Source: Mnemiopsis leidyi
Lineage: Eukaryota > Ctenophora > Tentaculata > Lobata > Bolinopsidae
Reading direction: 5' to 3'
DNA length: 31,400 nucleotides
Assembly: GCA_000226015.1 (NCBI GenBank)
Contig: JH154054.1
Span: 286,243 to 317,642 of the forward strand
Shown one piece after another: positions 1-9,115 of this stretch. Position 1 is the first letter of the stretch. The number at the start of each line of letters is the position of its first letter. Under the pieces are notes generated by a model. The model was given only the letters and a program-made list of their open reading frames with translations. It was not told the origin of the DNA and did no database searches. Made by a program: the position numbers and the translations under genes.

Positions 1-247
1 AGCATTTCTAAGATATGTCCTCACTGCTCCATGGAGGAGGAACCATGAACCACTTATTGGGCAGTGTCCAATGTGGTTCAACAGGAGAGGACGATTCTTT
101 AACTGCTACTATGCAAGTGTCTCTGAAATAGCCGACCGCTTTCCACTCAGGAAAATAGTCGGCTACATATGTTCCACGAATCGTTTCAACCAACACTGAT
201 TGGCACAAACGACGATATGGAATAACCAGAGCTCAAAAATTTTAACT

Positions 248-352
248 AAATTACATGACTGGGGAGAGCACAAGGCCGTCCCGGCCTTATCTCACAGCGG
301 TGCTACTTCTTTTAAGCGCCGCATCCCCCTACGAAGAAGAAGAAGAAGAAGA
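248..352 (+). mobile_element. Possible 3' tail of a non-LTR retrotransposon ending in (GAA)n
   Basis: One forward frame reads ...SHSGATSFKRRIPLRRRRRRRP and runs into a (GAAGAA)n microsatellite. A short ORF end rich in Arg from a GAA-type simple repeat is the usual look of 3' ends of LINE elements that terminate in a microsatellite. No reverse transcriptase is visible because only about 100 bp is present, so the assignment is an inference. It could equally be plain low-complexity DNA. Confidence 0.28.
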
Positions 353-454
353 CCCTGATATAACTTTAAGCCTTGAAATGTGACACGCAAATAAAAGACT
401 TGAAAAATTTTTGGGTGAAAAGATTGATGAATTTCGGGGGAAACGAAGGAGGCA

Positions 455-498
455 CGGTAAATAGAGAGACCCGGTAAATAGAGCCCCGGTAAATCGAG
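455..498. repeat. Three copies of a 12-bp motif CGGTAAAT(A/C)GAG
   Basis: Units lie at 455-466, 472-483 and 487-498. The first two are identical and the third differs at one base. Spacing is irregular (5 and 3 bp), so this is a cluster of short direct repeats rather than a strict tandem array. No function can be assigned. Confidence 0.6.
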
Positions 499-581
499 GG
501 TTTACTGTAAAGTAAGAATGCTAAGTGGATCTTGCACCGGGCGATGTCGGCATGTCACTGTTTGCAGACAGGTGCGGAGTT

Positions 582-589
582 TATATATA
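582..589 (+). promoter_or_regulatory. TATA-like element upstream of the first GPCR
   Basis: TATATATA sits in locally GC-richer sequence 136 bp upstream of the first candidate ATG (725) and 256 bp upstream of the preferred ATG (845). Position and orientation suit a core promoter for the forward receptor gene. There is no experimental start site, and an AT-rich genome produces such octamers by chance. Confidence 0.3.
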
Positions 590-1532
590 CTGGTCAGATT
601 AGAGGCAGTGCTGCCGGTGCCAGCTCAATAGCTTCAATGTCTTATTTCTAGATGAAATTTTGGTTTCAATTACCCACGTTTAAGCGAGAAACACTTGTAG
701 CATACCGAGTTTCACACGTCTGATATGCTGCTAGTTTTTCTTCAAGACTTTTTAAAGACATTTAAGACATTTTCTTTATTGCCAAACTTAAAAACAACTA
801 TTTTGATAAAAACGAATCCTAACGTTGTTGACTTAGAAAACGCTATGGATGAAGGACTTGGAATCGAAATAAGTAATGAAACAGGGAACGATGGAGATCC
901 ATTGCAGGCATCAGTTGAAACTTTGATGGTTTACTTTCCTTACAACGCTACTTTGGGATGCCTTGTGGTTATGCTAAACTCTCTCATCGTTTATTTCTAT
1001 CACAAACAGTACAGACAGTTTGTACCCTGTATGTACCTACTCCTTGCACTGTTTGACTGTCTCATGATTCTCTTTATGATCATATCCTACATCCTCGTAT
1101 CCAAGTTTGAGGGAGAATCCACTGACAACATTCTCCAAAATAAATGGGTGATTATCGGGTTTAAGATGGGTGAGAAATGGTCGTTGAGAATGTCTATATT
1201 CATCAACACACTTCTGTCAGTTGCCCGGACTATCAAAACAGTGAGACCGTTCTCTGAGATAAAGATGACGCGGGCGCTACTGTCCGTAGTTTTTTATGGC
1301 TGCTACTGGATCATTCCCATAACTCTTGACATCTTTTCCTTATCAAAGAATCTGTCGGATAACGAAAATCTGACGTCTATAAATTCAAAAAAGTACATGT
1401 CAGAAAACAGAAGGTTCAAACGGTTACTCATCGAAGATAGAGTTGGAACTGAAACAATGGTCCTCATAAAGTTAGATTCGCCTGTTTCCCTTTCCTTTTT
1501 CACTTACTTCATTCCATACGTCTTGCCTGTCG

Positions 1533-1710
1533 GTTCCCGCACTATATAGCTAAAAAACTATTTAGCTAAACGCACTTTATAGCCTAACCCTAACCCTAAC
1601 CCTAACCCTAACCCTAACCCTAACCCTAACCCTAACCCTAACCCTAACCCTAACCCTAACCCTAAATTAGGTTTTAGCTATATAGTGTTTTAGCTAAATG
1701 GTGCGGCTAC
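1533..1710. mobile_element. 178-bp MITE-like element with telomere-repeat core, inserted in the GPCR
   Basis: The ends are inverted repeats: 1533-1555 begins GTTCCCGCAC and ends TAGCTAAAA, and the reverse complement of 1688-1710 begins GTAGCCGCAC and ends the same way, with 19 of 23 positions identical. A subterminal 16-mer, CACTATATAGCTAAAA (1540-1555), recurs exactly inverted at 1672-1687. An 11-bp target duplication flanks the element (1522-1532, 1711-1721). The core is a CCCTAA array. There is no coding capacity, so this would be a non-autonomous element. An 11-bp duplication fits Mutator-like elements (typically 8 to 11 bp) better than Tc1/mariner (TA) or hAT (8 bp); the superfamily is inferred from that length only. 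Confidence 0.85.
1583..1665. repeat. Interstitial telomeric repeat (CCCTAA)n, about 13 perfect units
   Basis: Thirteen uninterrupted CCCTAA units run from 1588 to 1665, preceded by a partial unit CCTAA at 1583-1587. This is the C-strand of the ancestral animal telomere repeat TTAGGG. It lies wholly between the inverted repeats of the inserted element, so it arrived with the transposon and does not mark a chromosome end or fusion here. Confidence 0.95.
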
Positions 1711-2146
1711 CTTGCCTGTCGTAGTATGTCTGATCAGTGCTGTTGTCATGATTGCCTTCTTAAGAAGAGAAGCACCCAGTCAACAATCAGTAGCAACACA
1801 ACGGCATGTATCCATCACCGTCCTGTTAATAACCGTCTCATTCGTCCTGTGTCTCAGTGTGCCTGCTTTCTATGACCTTGCTTTGAAAGTGAACAGAGCA
1901 GTTACTGGGTCACACTTTTCCAGATTTAACATCGAAAATGATCGACATATCTTTTCGAGCACTGTTCCTCTCATAAACGCTTTGTGCAACCCTGTAATTA
2001 TGATAATGAGGAGTGCTGAGCTAAGGGGAAGATTGAAGAAGGTGTTGAGGGTTTCTGGCAGAGTAGTAAGGATGGACAACATAGAGTTGCAGCCCAGACA
2101 TGTGGGAGGGCAGGTTGAGGCGGACAATTTACATTTGCAGGGTTGA

Positions 2147-3929
2147 ATCCTATTGACATATTTATCTTATTGACATAGTTATCTTATTTCAGCTCACACA
2201 TTTGCTTTAGAGCACAGGAATTTCCCTTAAGTATAACTTACTTTTCAATTGTTTCAGTCATTCTGTTACCCCCAAAACCCTGATCGTTTGTGAGCTAACA
2301 ATATAGATCGCCTTTAATGGCAACTTCGCTTGAAAAAAAGTAGAGAAGACTTCTATTTGATAGAAAACGAAAAATATTCTTGGACTTAAAAGGAGAACAT
2401 TCTCCTGACTTAAATTAGATTTATTTGCTATGTAAATAAATAACTTGTCAGATAGTTGAATGGTCTTATCTTTTACACGTTTAACCTCAATTATCAAATT
2501 TTCAATCCTTTTTATAGGTACCTATAGATACACCTTATTTAATTAAACATTTCCATCTTTATGACTAGTTAGAAACATATTGTCATATTACTGCCTCTAC
2601 GAGCCGCATGCCAGTTAGAATCTGTAGTAAGTTGTTCTAGAACCTGTAATACCTGTGATCAATGACCTGGAACTGCACTGTTGCCATGGAGATAGTGAAA
2701 TGTATGCATTTATTCGCTATGCCAACACCCTCAAATAAGATTAGTTTAAATTCGGTAAAAGTAAAATTGAGTTCTTGCAGATCCAGCATGACAATGGAGA
2801 TTTAAATTACAGATTTTAGAAGTTCTTATACATCTTTGTGATGTACTTATTTGTTGAGATTATAAAGATTTCTAGGAAAAATAAGCATCAGTTTGTCTCT
2901 GAGCTAATTTGGAACAAAATAATTTTAAAATTTTCTCATAAAGTACTTTGTCTTAAATGGTGGGAACTGAAAGATTGATTTGAGCTCACTTCAATACTCG
3001 TACCGACCAGAACTTGCATTCATGAATCAAATAGATATTTTAACTTGTTAAAAATCTCATATCAAATTGTGAGAAGTACGGGTTGGTAGAAGTACGACTC
3101 AGCCACAGGATTTATTGTACTGTTTTAAAGTGCTTGCCTGCTTTACTGCAGATTACCGTGCACCATTTTAGAAATTCCTTATGAAAATGAACTAAGTTTC
3201 TGAAAGTGTTAAATGTTTACGCTTTATTAAGTGTATCATAATCATGAGTTTAACATTGGCACATCAAAAAGTTTCGTTTTTTTCCGTCATCACGCAAATC
3301 GATCGGTTCCGATTGACGCTGATCATTCCGCTGAACTTTCAACTCTTTGTGTCCCATGTAAAAAAAGTGAAGCTGAAGTCTAAACAACGCAAATCTACGT
3401 TTTTATAACGTTAGATTGTCAGCTTAACTGTCGTAAAGGATACTAGCAGCCCTCTTAAACTTCACTTTCACATGACAAACATCACGTGAAGAATACTAGC
3501 AGCCCTCTTAAACTTCACTTTCACATAACAAACATCATTAACCGATTGAATCTCAGTAGGAGGTCTAATTTGTTATGAACCGTCAATATGCTCAATTGTT
3601 TCTCAACAGTTTAGCATGCGAAAAGATTTGCAAGTGCGGATATTAAACATGTGTGTTTATCAGATTCACTTGGTAATCGTATTTGGGGCTGGAATAAGAA
3701 ATACCAGATTTGAAATGAAATACCTGATTAATTTTGACTGCTATTTTTATTTTCTGTGTTCTATAAAAAGTTATCAATTATCATTGATAAAAGCGAAAAT
3801 AGCAAAATATGATGCATATAAATCTAATATATCGTAAACATTTTCAGATAAAAAGTTTAAACTAGCATCAGCTTTGCGAGGTTATATTTTCATCGCTCTA
3901 ATGTTAGAATGTTGATATAGGCACTAGGG
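2147..3929. other. Gap between the two convergent GPCR genes, no gene seen
   Basis: AT-rich sequence with frequent stops in all frames. It holds the probable 3' ends of both receptor genes. An AATAAA near 2435 could serve the forward gene. The complement of TTTATT near 3747 gives AATAAA about 180 nt past the stop of the reverse gene. The only distinct structure is the 53-bp-period duplication listed separately. A 73-codon ORF at 3616-3837 has no recognisable features. Confidence 0.5.
3440..3537. repeat. Two direct copies of a 45-bp sequence, period 53 bp
   Basis: Copies at 3440-3484 and 3493-3537 begin ATACTAGCAGCCCTCTTAAA and match at 44 of 45 positions, the difference being CATGAC versus CATAAC. 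The 8-bp spacer is CGTGAAGA. The near identity indicates a recent local duplication. Confidence 0.9.
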
Positions 3930-5115
3930 TTACAAGGGACTCTCTGTAATCCTGTTGTCAGTTTTTGTGTTCTCCAACACCACAGCCCGGGCATGGAACC
4001 TCAGAATCCATACTCTAAACCTAAGCATCCTACAAAAATAGATAATGGGATTGACAGCCGCGTTCATAGCTGGCAGTAGCATCTTGGCAATGTTCCAGCC
4101 GTACTGGTACATGAAGTAGTTACTAAAGTATCTGCCGGGGTAGGACTCATCGTGAACAAAGAGCAAAACTCTCAGCAGCTGAATTACAAAGATGGGAATG
4201 TTAAACACGATGTACGCTGCTGTGAACACCAAAATTGTTATCGTAGCGCGAGATTTCAGGTCCTTGAGCATTGTATCCGAGGCACAAATTTTCTTGCTCA
4301 ACAAAATCTTAGTGGACGATATGATGCAGCACGTAATGATTGGTATTACTGGAATGGAGAATGATATCCAGTCCATGGCTATCTCGATGTAGGCAGCTGT
4401 CCTTGCCCCGTTACCCTGGCTACCAGGTATATCCCAGCAATATATCTCCTGCTTCGTGTAGATAAACTGGAACGTGCCGGACATAACAGGAACTGCCTCT
4501 GATATGATCAGATACGCTAAATATAGGACGAGGACAGCAAAAATCGCTAGTTTGTTCGGCTTGCGGACCAGAAGAAAGAGTTGTACGGTCCGAGTTATAC
4601 ACAGAACGGTAACTATAGCAACGGAAAAGGCGGGAAGAACAGTCTGGAACATTCCAAGGAAGTTACAAAGACCTTGGTTGGCGAAGATCATGCTCTTCCT
4701 GCCGTAAAGGAGACTGACACACGTGGGCAGAGTAAAGAGGAGTATGCTGATGTCGGTTATGGAGGTCAGTCTGTAGAGGAGGGTCGGAATGTCTGGGGGT
4801 TGTGTCAGGAAGAACCGGAGTGCCAGCAGGTTTCCTGGGGTAGTAGAGTTATCGTGTTGGTGACATGAATCGGCAGCTTAAATCAATACGGTTATACTAG
4901 AGTTAAAATTTGATTGGATATGTCAAAAGTTTAGACAATGCAAGCATCGAAATTTTTGTTTATGGGCTTTTGTTGGTTTAGATTATTTTTTAAACGAGAA
5001 AGAGCTTACCTGGTAGTCCCACTAGTATGTTGAGAAAGTAAATAAAAAGGATGATGATGTCTGCTTGGGTTGATGGAGGTCGCAAATAAACAAGATTTGT
5101 ACTGTTTGTCGCCAT
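3930..5115 (-). CDS. Rhodopsin-like G-protein-coupled receptor, two exons, intact
   Basis: Exon 1 is 5115-5010 (ATG in GCCATGGCG context; donor CAG|GTAAGC) and exon 2 is 4834-3930 (acceptor CCCCAG|GA). The 175-bp intron splits the Gly codon of the TM1 motif LVGLPGNLLALRFF, and both exons join in frame to give 336 aa. Visible family marks are an N-terminal sequon NST, Gly-Asn of TM1, Asp in TM2 (SITDISILLF), Cys at the top of TM3 (NQGLCNF) with its likely ECL2 partner (EIYCWD), and TM7 AMNAAVNPIIYF with a full NPxxY. The DRY motif is replaced by TRT (CITRTVQLF). A basic C-tail follows TM7. It should be a plasma-membrane receptor coupled to a G protein; the ligand cannot be read from sequence. 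It is convergent with the broken receptor at 725 but shows no close similarity to it beyond the fold and the R-T motif. Confidence 0.88.
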
Positions 5116-7919
5116 GCTTCAACCTGCAAGTTCATATTGTCATTAATGGAACATAATTTTACATTCAAATTCAAATTTAGGTAAAATTGTTCACACAACA
5201 TTTCACTAGTATAGGCTGAATGGCTATTACACAATTTTTTCCGAAATCTTCTTAAAGTTAAAAACCCACTACTATGATAACCGACTACAATTTCAAGCGC
5301 TGTGTTATCTAAATTGATGAGAAAACGATTAGGATCAACAAACTTTGACAATTTTTTCTGACTAGACTGCTTAACTGCGTAACCTGGAAACGTTATTGAG
5401 GTTACCTCCAACCAAAACACGCAATTAAGTTTAGTAATTAGGTACTTATATCATACTCAGTAAGATACATACCAGTAGTTGTAAACAAGCTTACTGCTCC
5501 ACGTAAAAGCAAATTAGTATTCTAGTACCGGAAATTACTCGGACCAGGTTAAGTCACTTGTAGTATCAAGTGAACACAAATTTTAATACTATTAAAGAGG
5601 TAAAGATGATGTGGTTCAAGATTCATCGTAGCGGGTACGTAACAAATATATCAGTTGCAATCATTATCTTACTATCGATCGGCTATTGGAAAACACAATT
5701 TTGCTTAGAAAAAAGTTATCATAGCCGTATAACAACAGGCAATGATGATTCCCTATAAAAGTATAGATGTCAAGTTGATAACTTAGTGTAATAAAAGTTA
5801 TTTGTCCATAGAAGTATTGATAAAGATGCTAGAATTTAGAATTCTGAAAATGATCGAAATTGCAGACAATAAACAGATATATGCATGACATTCTACTGCT
5901 TGATAGAACAAAAATTGTAGATAACAATTAAAACCTGTTAAACCTGAGTGGTTGACAAAATCACCATAATCAGAAGAGTAGTAAACACTGTCAGTAGAAA
6001 ATACAAGCCCACGCCTACAGAGAACCAATATTACTGTACCAGCCAAGCCTCTAAGCAAGCACGCGGCCGGAGAAATGCTACTCGAACCTAAGGTTATCTC
6101 CTTGCTCTTACATCTGTGTTTTAATTTAAATATTAATGACTAGCATTCTACTATCTTACCATCTCAAGATCCTAAATAATTGGCTAATCTTGCGCCTTAT
6201 GAATACTATTATATAGGGAGCCACTTTGCTGGATCCTTATACACTTACACGGAGATCATTCATCTGGCCCTTGATTCAAAACATACTGTTTTTTATAGAT
6301 AGTAGTGAGAGGATACGATAATAACCTATTTTTCTACGTTGTGTCTTTAAAGATGCTGCTGCTGGTTGAATTTTAAAGCCATCAGCTGCTCTGCACGTGT
6401 TACTTCTAATAAATACTAGCAAATGTTAACATAACTAATGGTCTATTAGGTCTCTTATCTTTAGTCTGTTCTCAGAATCGCAGAACGGTCCACTGTATTG
6501 ACAATAATTCATTAACCGACTACCGTTGACCACATAATATTCACTAACCCATGCAACCTTCTTGGGTCGACTCAGCCGAATGACCGGAACCGTGATAGTG
6601 GATTAAATGAGCAGGGTCCCCGAAAAGAGACCTAGAATCTTCCGAGTAGGCCCTTTAATACAACTGCTAAAGCTTGGGTACAGGTGTAACAAAGACTTAA
6701 ATCTTGTTTAGTGGAAGTACCTGAAGCGAAAAATCTAGTGCGGAACAATGGAATTGTATCCAAACATAAACAAGAACAAATTCACAGAAAAATAGTTCAA
6801 ATTTTAATGTCCTTCGATCCTTAGCAATTTACAATTGAAAAAAGTCGGCTGAAACGTTTCGAATCATTTCCTAAAAAGAGAAAAAGTGCAATTACATGCA
6901 TGAGCTATTCGATTAAACGATCTGGACTATCTTATTATCAGCGTTAGTTCAGAAAAGACACCAGTAAATCAAATTATTACCCCAGACATTTGACCACCTG
7001 CTAGTCTGCTACCGATAACTCAGAATATGAGTAAATTTACTTAAGCTACACTCTCTTAGCTAGATACCTGAGGGCCAGTGAACGGTAAACCGAGAGAAAT
7101 TATTCTAAACACGATGGATTTTTAAGGGGGGTCTCCCTCAAATACTAGTTGTCTAAAAGAAATTTATTGTGGTAATCTGCTCTAACGCTGAATTAGATAC
7201 TCCTCATTAAGATATTCCACTGTGTTAATCTCTTGATACAACTTTAAAAGCTTAAAGAAACTGGAATTATATGTAACTACACATGAGACGATGAGACGTA
7301 CATTTATAGGCTTACATGAGACACATACGCTAACAGTTCATTACATATCATTGTCTGTGATAAGCCCCATACCTACTGCTATTTCGACGTGTTTAAATTG
7401 TTTAAATGTAGAATTAGGAAAAATTAAACGCTTTTCTGTAGGGAAAAAACAAAACTTATTGCACGCCGCACGGTAAACAAGTAAACACGACCCATATAAA
7501 CAGTTCTGGTATAAACAGTTCTGAATATAGACTAATACGAGACGACTTCTTTGTCGAAAAAACATAACTTAAGTAATTTGAGGAAACTAACCAAAAAATA
7601 TACAAACTGATAAAATAATATTTTCTTCAGCTGCCAACTATAACTAATGATCAACAGAAAATTCTAGCAGTCAGGGCATGACTTAGCAATTGACGAGTAT
7701 GGGAATTAGGAGGTCACTAAATCTAGAACTATCAGTAATTTCAACATCGAATTTCTGTCCGGGTAGGTGTATAAGTCTCGTCTCGGCCTGGCGCAGTTTG
7801 AACTTGCACCTGGGATGTGTGTCTGTCCCTCCCGAGATCCCTTGTCTGATTTAGCACTTCATTGTGACATGACTCTCTGATTTTCTGCTTACCTGAGTAA
7901 TTGCTGCGAGTACTAAGAC
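5116..7919. other. Intergenic stretch, no gene supported
   Basis: This stretch must contain the promoter of the reverse-strand receptor (start at 5115). Several ORFs of 60 to 130 codons occur (5022-5420, 5570-5758, 5798-6058, 7291-7565), but none has a recognisable domain or paired splice sites. A 14-bp direct repeat TATAAACAGTTCTG occurs twice near 7496-7523. Nothing else stands out. Confidence 0.4.
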
Positions 7920-7955
7920 ATGGATAGAATGATTGATAGTGCTCGTCTCTTCCAG
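7920..7955 (+). CDS. Candidate first coding exon (MDRMIDSARLFQ) of the unrecognised + gene
   Basis: ATG at 7920 has a good context (GACATGG) and lies two codons after an in-frame stop. Twelve codons later comes a consensus donor TTCCAG|GTGTG. The exon ends in phase 0, which matches the phase-0 start of the exon at 10729. The resulting 2.8-kb intron would contain the transposon at 8079-9115. The exon is very short, so this rests only on start context, donor and phase. Confidence 0.25.
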
Positions 7956-8078
7956 GTGTGTTTGAAAGTGATTCCCTGTGTTTAACTTTTGTATCTGCCG
8001 GTTTTTTGCTGTAACGTTTTAGAAAACATTTTAGTACGGCTTTTCATGATTTCTAGCTGTGTTGCAGCTTGTCTTATG

Positions 8079-9115
8079 CGGTGACCGACAACTAAGAACC
8101 AATCAATCCCGGTTCCCACAGGGATCACCTGACTAGATGTAATTAGTGACGTTTCATTTGTGATGTGATCCACTAGCTTTGGTGGGATTCAGGTGGATAT
8201 CTGAGAACCAACTTAGGTGTTGAGGACATGCAGCACGTGAGCCGAGGACAAGCAGGGTGAGTTATATGAACTTTGATCAGCTGTTAATGTGCGATCTACG
8301 CTATGGTATATATACGGAACCTTGGAACTGAGGAGTATCATTCTCCAAATTCATCGATGGACAGAGAGGATCTCAACAGATGGTTCTGTCAAGAAAGAAG
8401 CCTAGAGATACTCCCCTCTACTCAGCCTGGAGATGTCGGAAGAACAATCCTCCCACGAAGTGTCCTTTCCACACTGAAGAGGAAAGCTGTCGAGCAACCG
8501 CTGTCTGTGACCCAGAACATCCTCTCTGAAGTCCTAGCTGACTCTACTCCGGAAAACAACCAGACTCTTCCCACAATGGAATCCCTAGCTCGAGTGGTTC
8601 AGCGCAGCAGAGCAGTTTCCTCCGGATCTGCACAGCACACCGAAGCGACTTCCTTCTCCCCCTACTTGCACCTCTACAAGACGTGACGAGAGTTGTTCAA
8701 GATCTGCTCCGAATACGCGGATTACTCCAGCAAGATTGACTATCTGTTTGTTGTTGCTAAGCATTTTGGACATGATATTGAGTAAGTTATGATGGATTTG
8801 AGAGGTATGTATATTTATTTGTGTTATTTGATTACTTCTATTGAATTTGAATAATTATGATCAGATATACATTTGTCTCAATAGTCAATGAGTACTCAAA
8901 AATTCAAAGGAAACAGTGCAGATAAACATTCATAAGACTTATATTATAGGACTAGGACTATTGTGTATTGGAGTTTCATTAGAGGTTCTCACATTACAGA
9001 GGTTCTTAGTTGTCGGTAAAACGTCATGATTGACGTATTTCTCAGGCCTAGCATGTTAATTAGTTAACAAGGTAAATCAAGGTGAAATTGATTGGTTCTT
9101 AGTTGTCGGTCAGCC
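8079..9115 (+). mobile_element. 1037-bp MULE-like DNA transposon remnant with TIRs and 8-bp target duplication
   Basis: Inverted repeats lie at 8079-8107 and 9087-9115, matching at 27 of 29 positions, with an exact 26-bp core (8082-8107 against 9087-9112) beginning TGACCGACAACTAAGAACCA. The octamer GTCTTATG directly abuts both ends (8071-8078 and 9116-9123) as a target duplication. A further copy of GGTTCTTAGTTGTCGGT at 9002-9018 is a subterminal repeat. The element contains an ORF resembling the N-terminal region of FLYWCH/MULE transposase proteins but no catalytic domain, so it is an internally deleted, non-autonomous copy. Confidence 0.8.
8303..8686 (+). pseudogene. Fragment of a MULE/FLYWCH-type transposon protein
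   Basis: A 127-codon ORF inside the inverted repeats. Its middle, LSTLKRKAVEQPLSVTQNIL followed about 16 residues later by LPTMESLARVVQRSRA, matches the pattern I associate with the region just after the FLYWCH zinc finger in animal Mutator-like transposon proteins: an LKxRA-type helix, then a P..I.SE.L stretch, then LP....L.R.xxR.R. The preceding EYHSPNSS resembles the end of a FLYWCH finger (H.H..). The finger itself and the DDE transposase domain are missing. ATG 8303 lies in GGTATATATA, so the true start is doubtful. The family call is from memory of the pattern, not from a search. Confidence 0.5.

Larger units (their letters stand above)
725..2146 (+). pseudogene. Seven-transmembrane receptor (rhodopsin-like GPCR), single exon, split in TM5 by a transposon
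   Basis: Two ORF halves (725-1549 and 1712-2146) form one receptor. Half 1 carries TM1, TM2 (LALFDCLM, with the Asp of 2.50), TM3 ending SVARTIKTVRPF, TM4 and the start of TM5 (FFTYFIPYVLPV). Half 2 resumes with VVCLISAVVMIAFL, then TM6 (ITVSFVLCLSVPAFYD) and TM7 (PLINALCNPVIMIM, an NPxxY variant lacking Tyr). The junction is an 11-bp direct repeat, CTTGCCTGTCG, at 1522-1532 and 1711-1721. Counting that repeat once gives an uninterrupted frame of 410 codons from 725, or 370 from the better start at 845 (ATGGATGAAG), after which N-glycosylation sequons NET and NAT follow. DRY is replaced by ART. As read, TAG at 1547 truncates the protein after TM4. The ligand is unknown. The gene is a recent pseudogene or disrupted allele unless the insert is spliced out. 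Confidence 0.75.

Noticed and set aside
8-208. 66-codon reverse ORF at the left edge with protein-like composition
   Set aside because: It has no recognised motif and no clear splice partner, and it touches the window edge, so it cannot be told from chance.
1303-1503. Reverse ORF inside the first GPCR
   Set aside because: It is antisense to clear TM4-TM5 receptor coding sequence, so it is a shadow frame.
1583-1665. Telomere array as a chromosome end or fusion point
   Set aside because: It is bounded on both sides by the inverted repeats and target duplication of one small element, and receptor coding sequence continues on both sides.
5022-5420. 132-codon reverse ORF
   Set aside because: It overlaps GPCR exon 1 (5010-5115) in a different frame and shows no domain of its own.
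6050-6110. Reverse-strand GGTTCGAGT resembling a tRNA T-loop
   Set aside because: The flanking bases do not pair as a T-arm and no acceptor stem or anticodon arm can be drawn.
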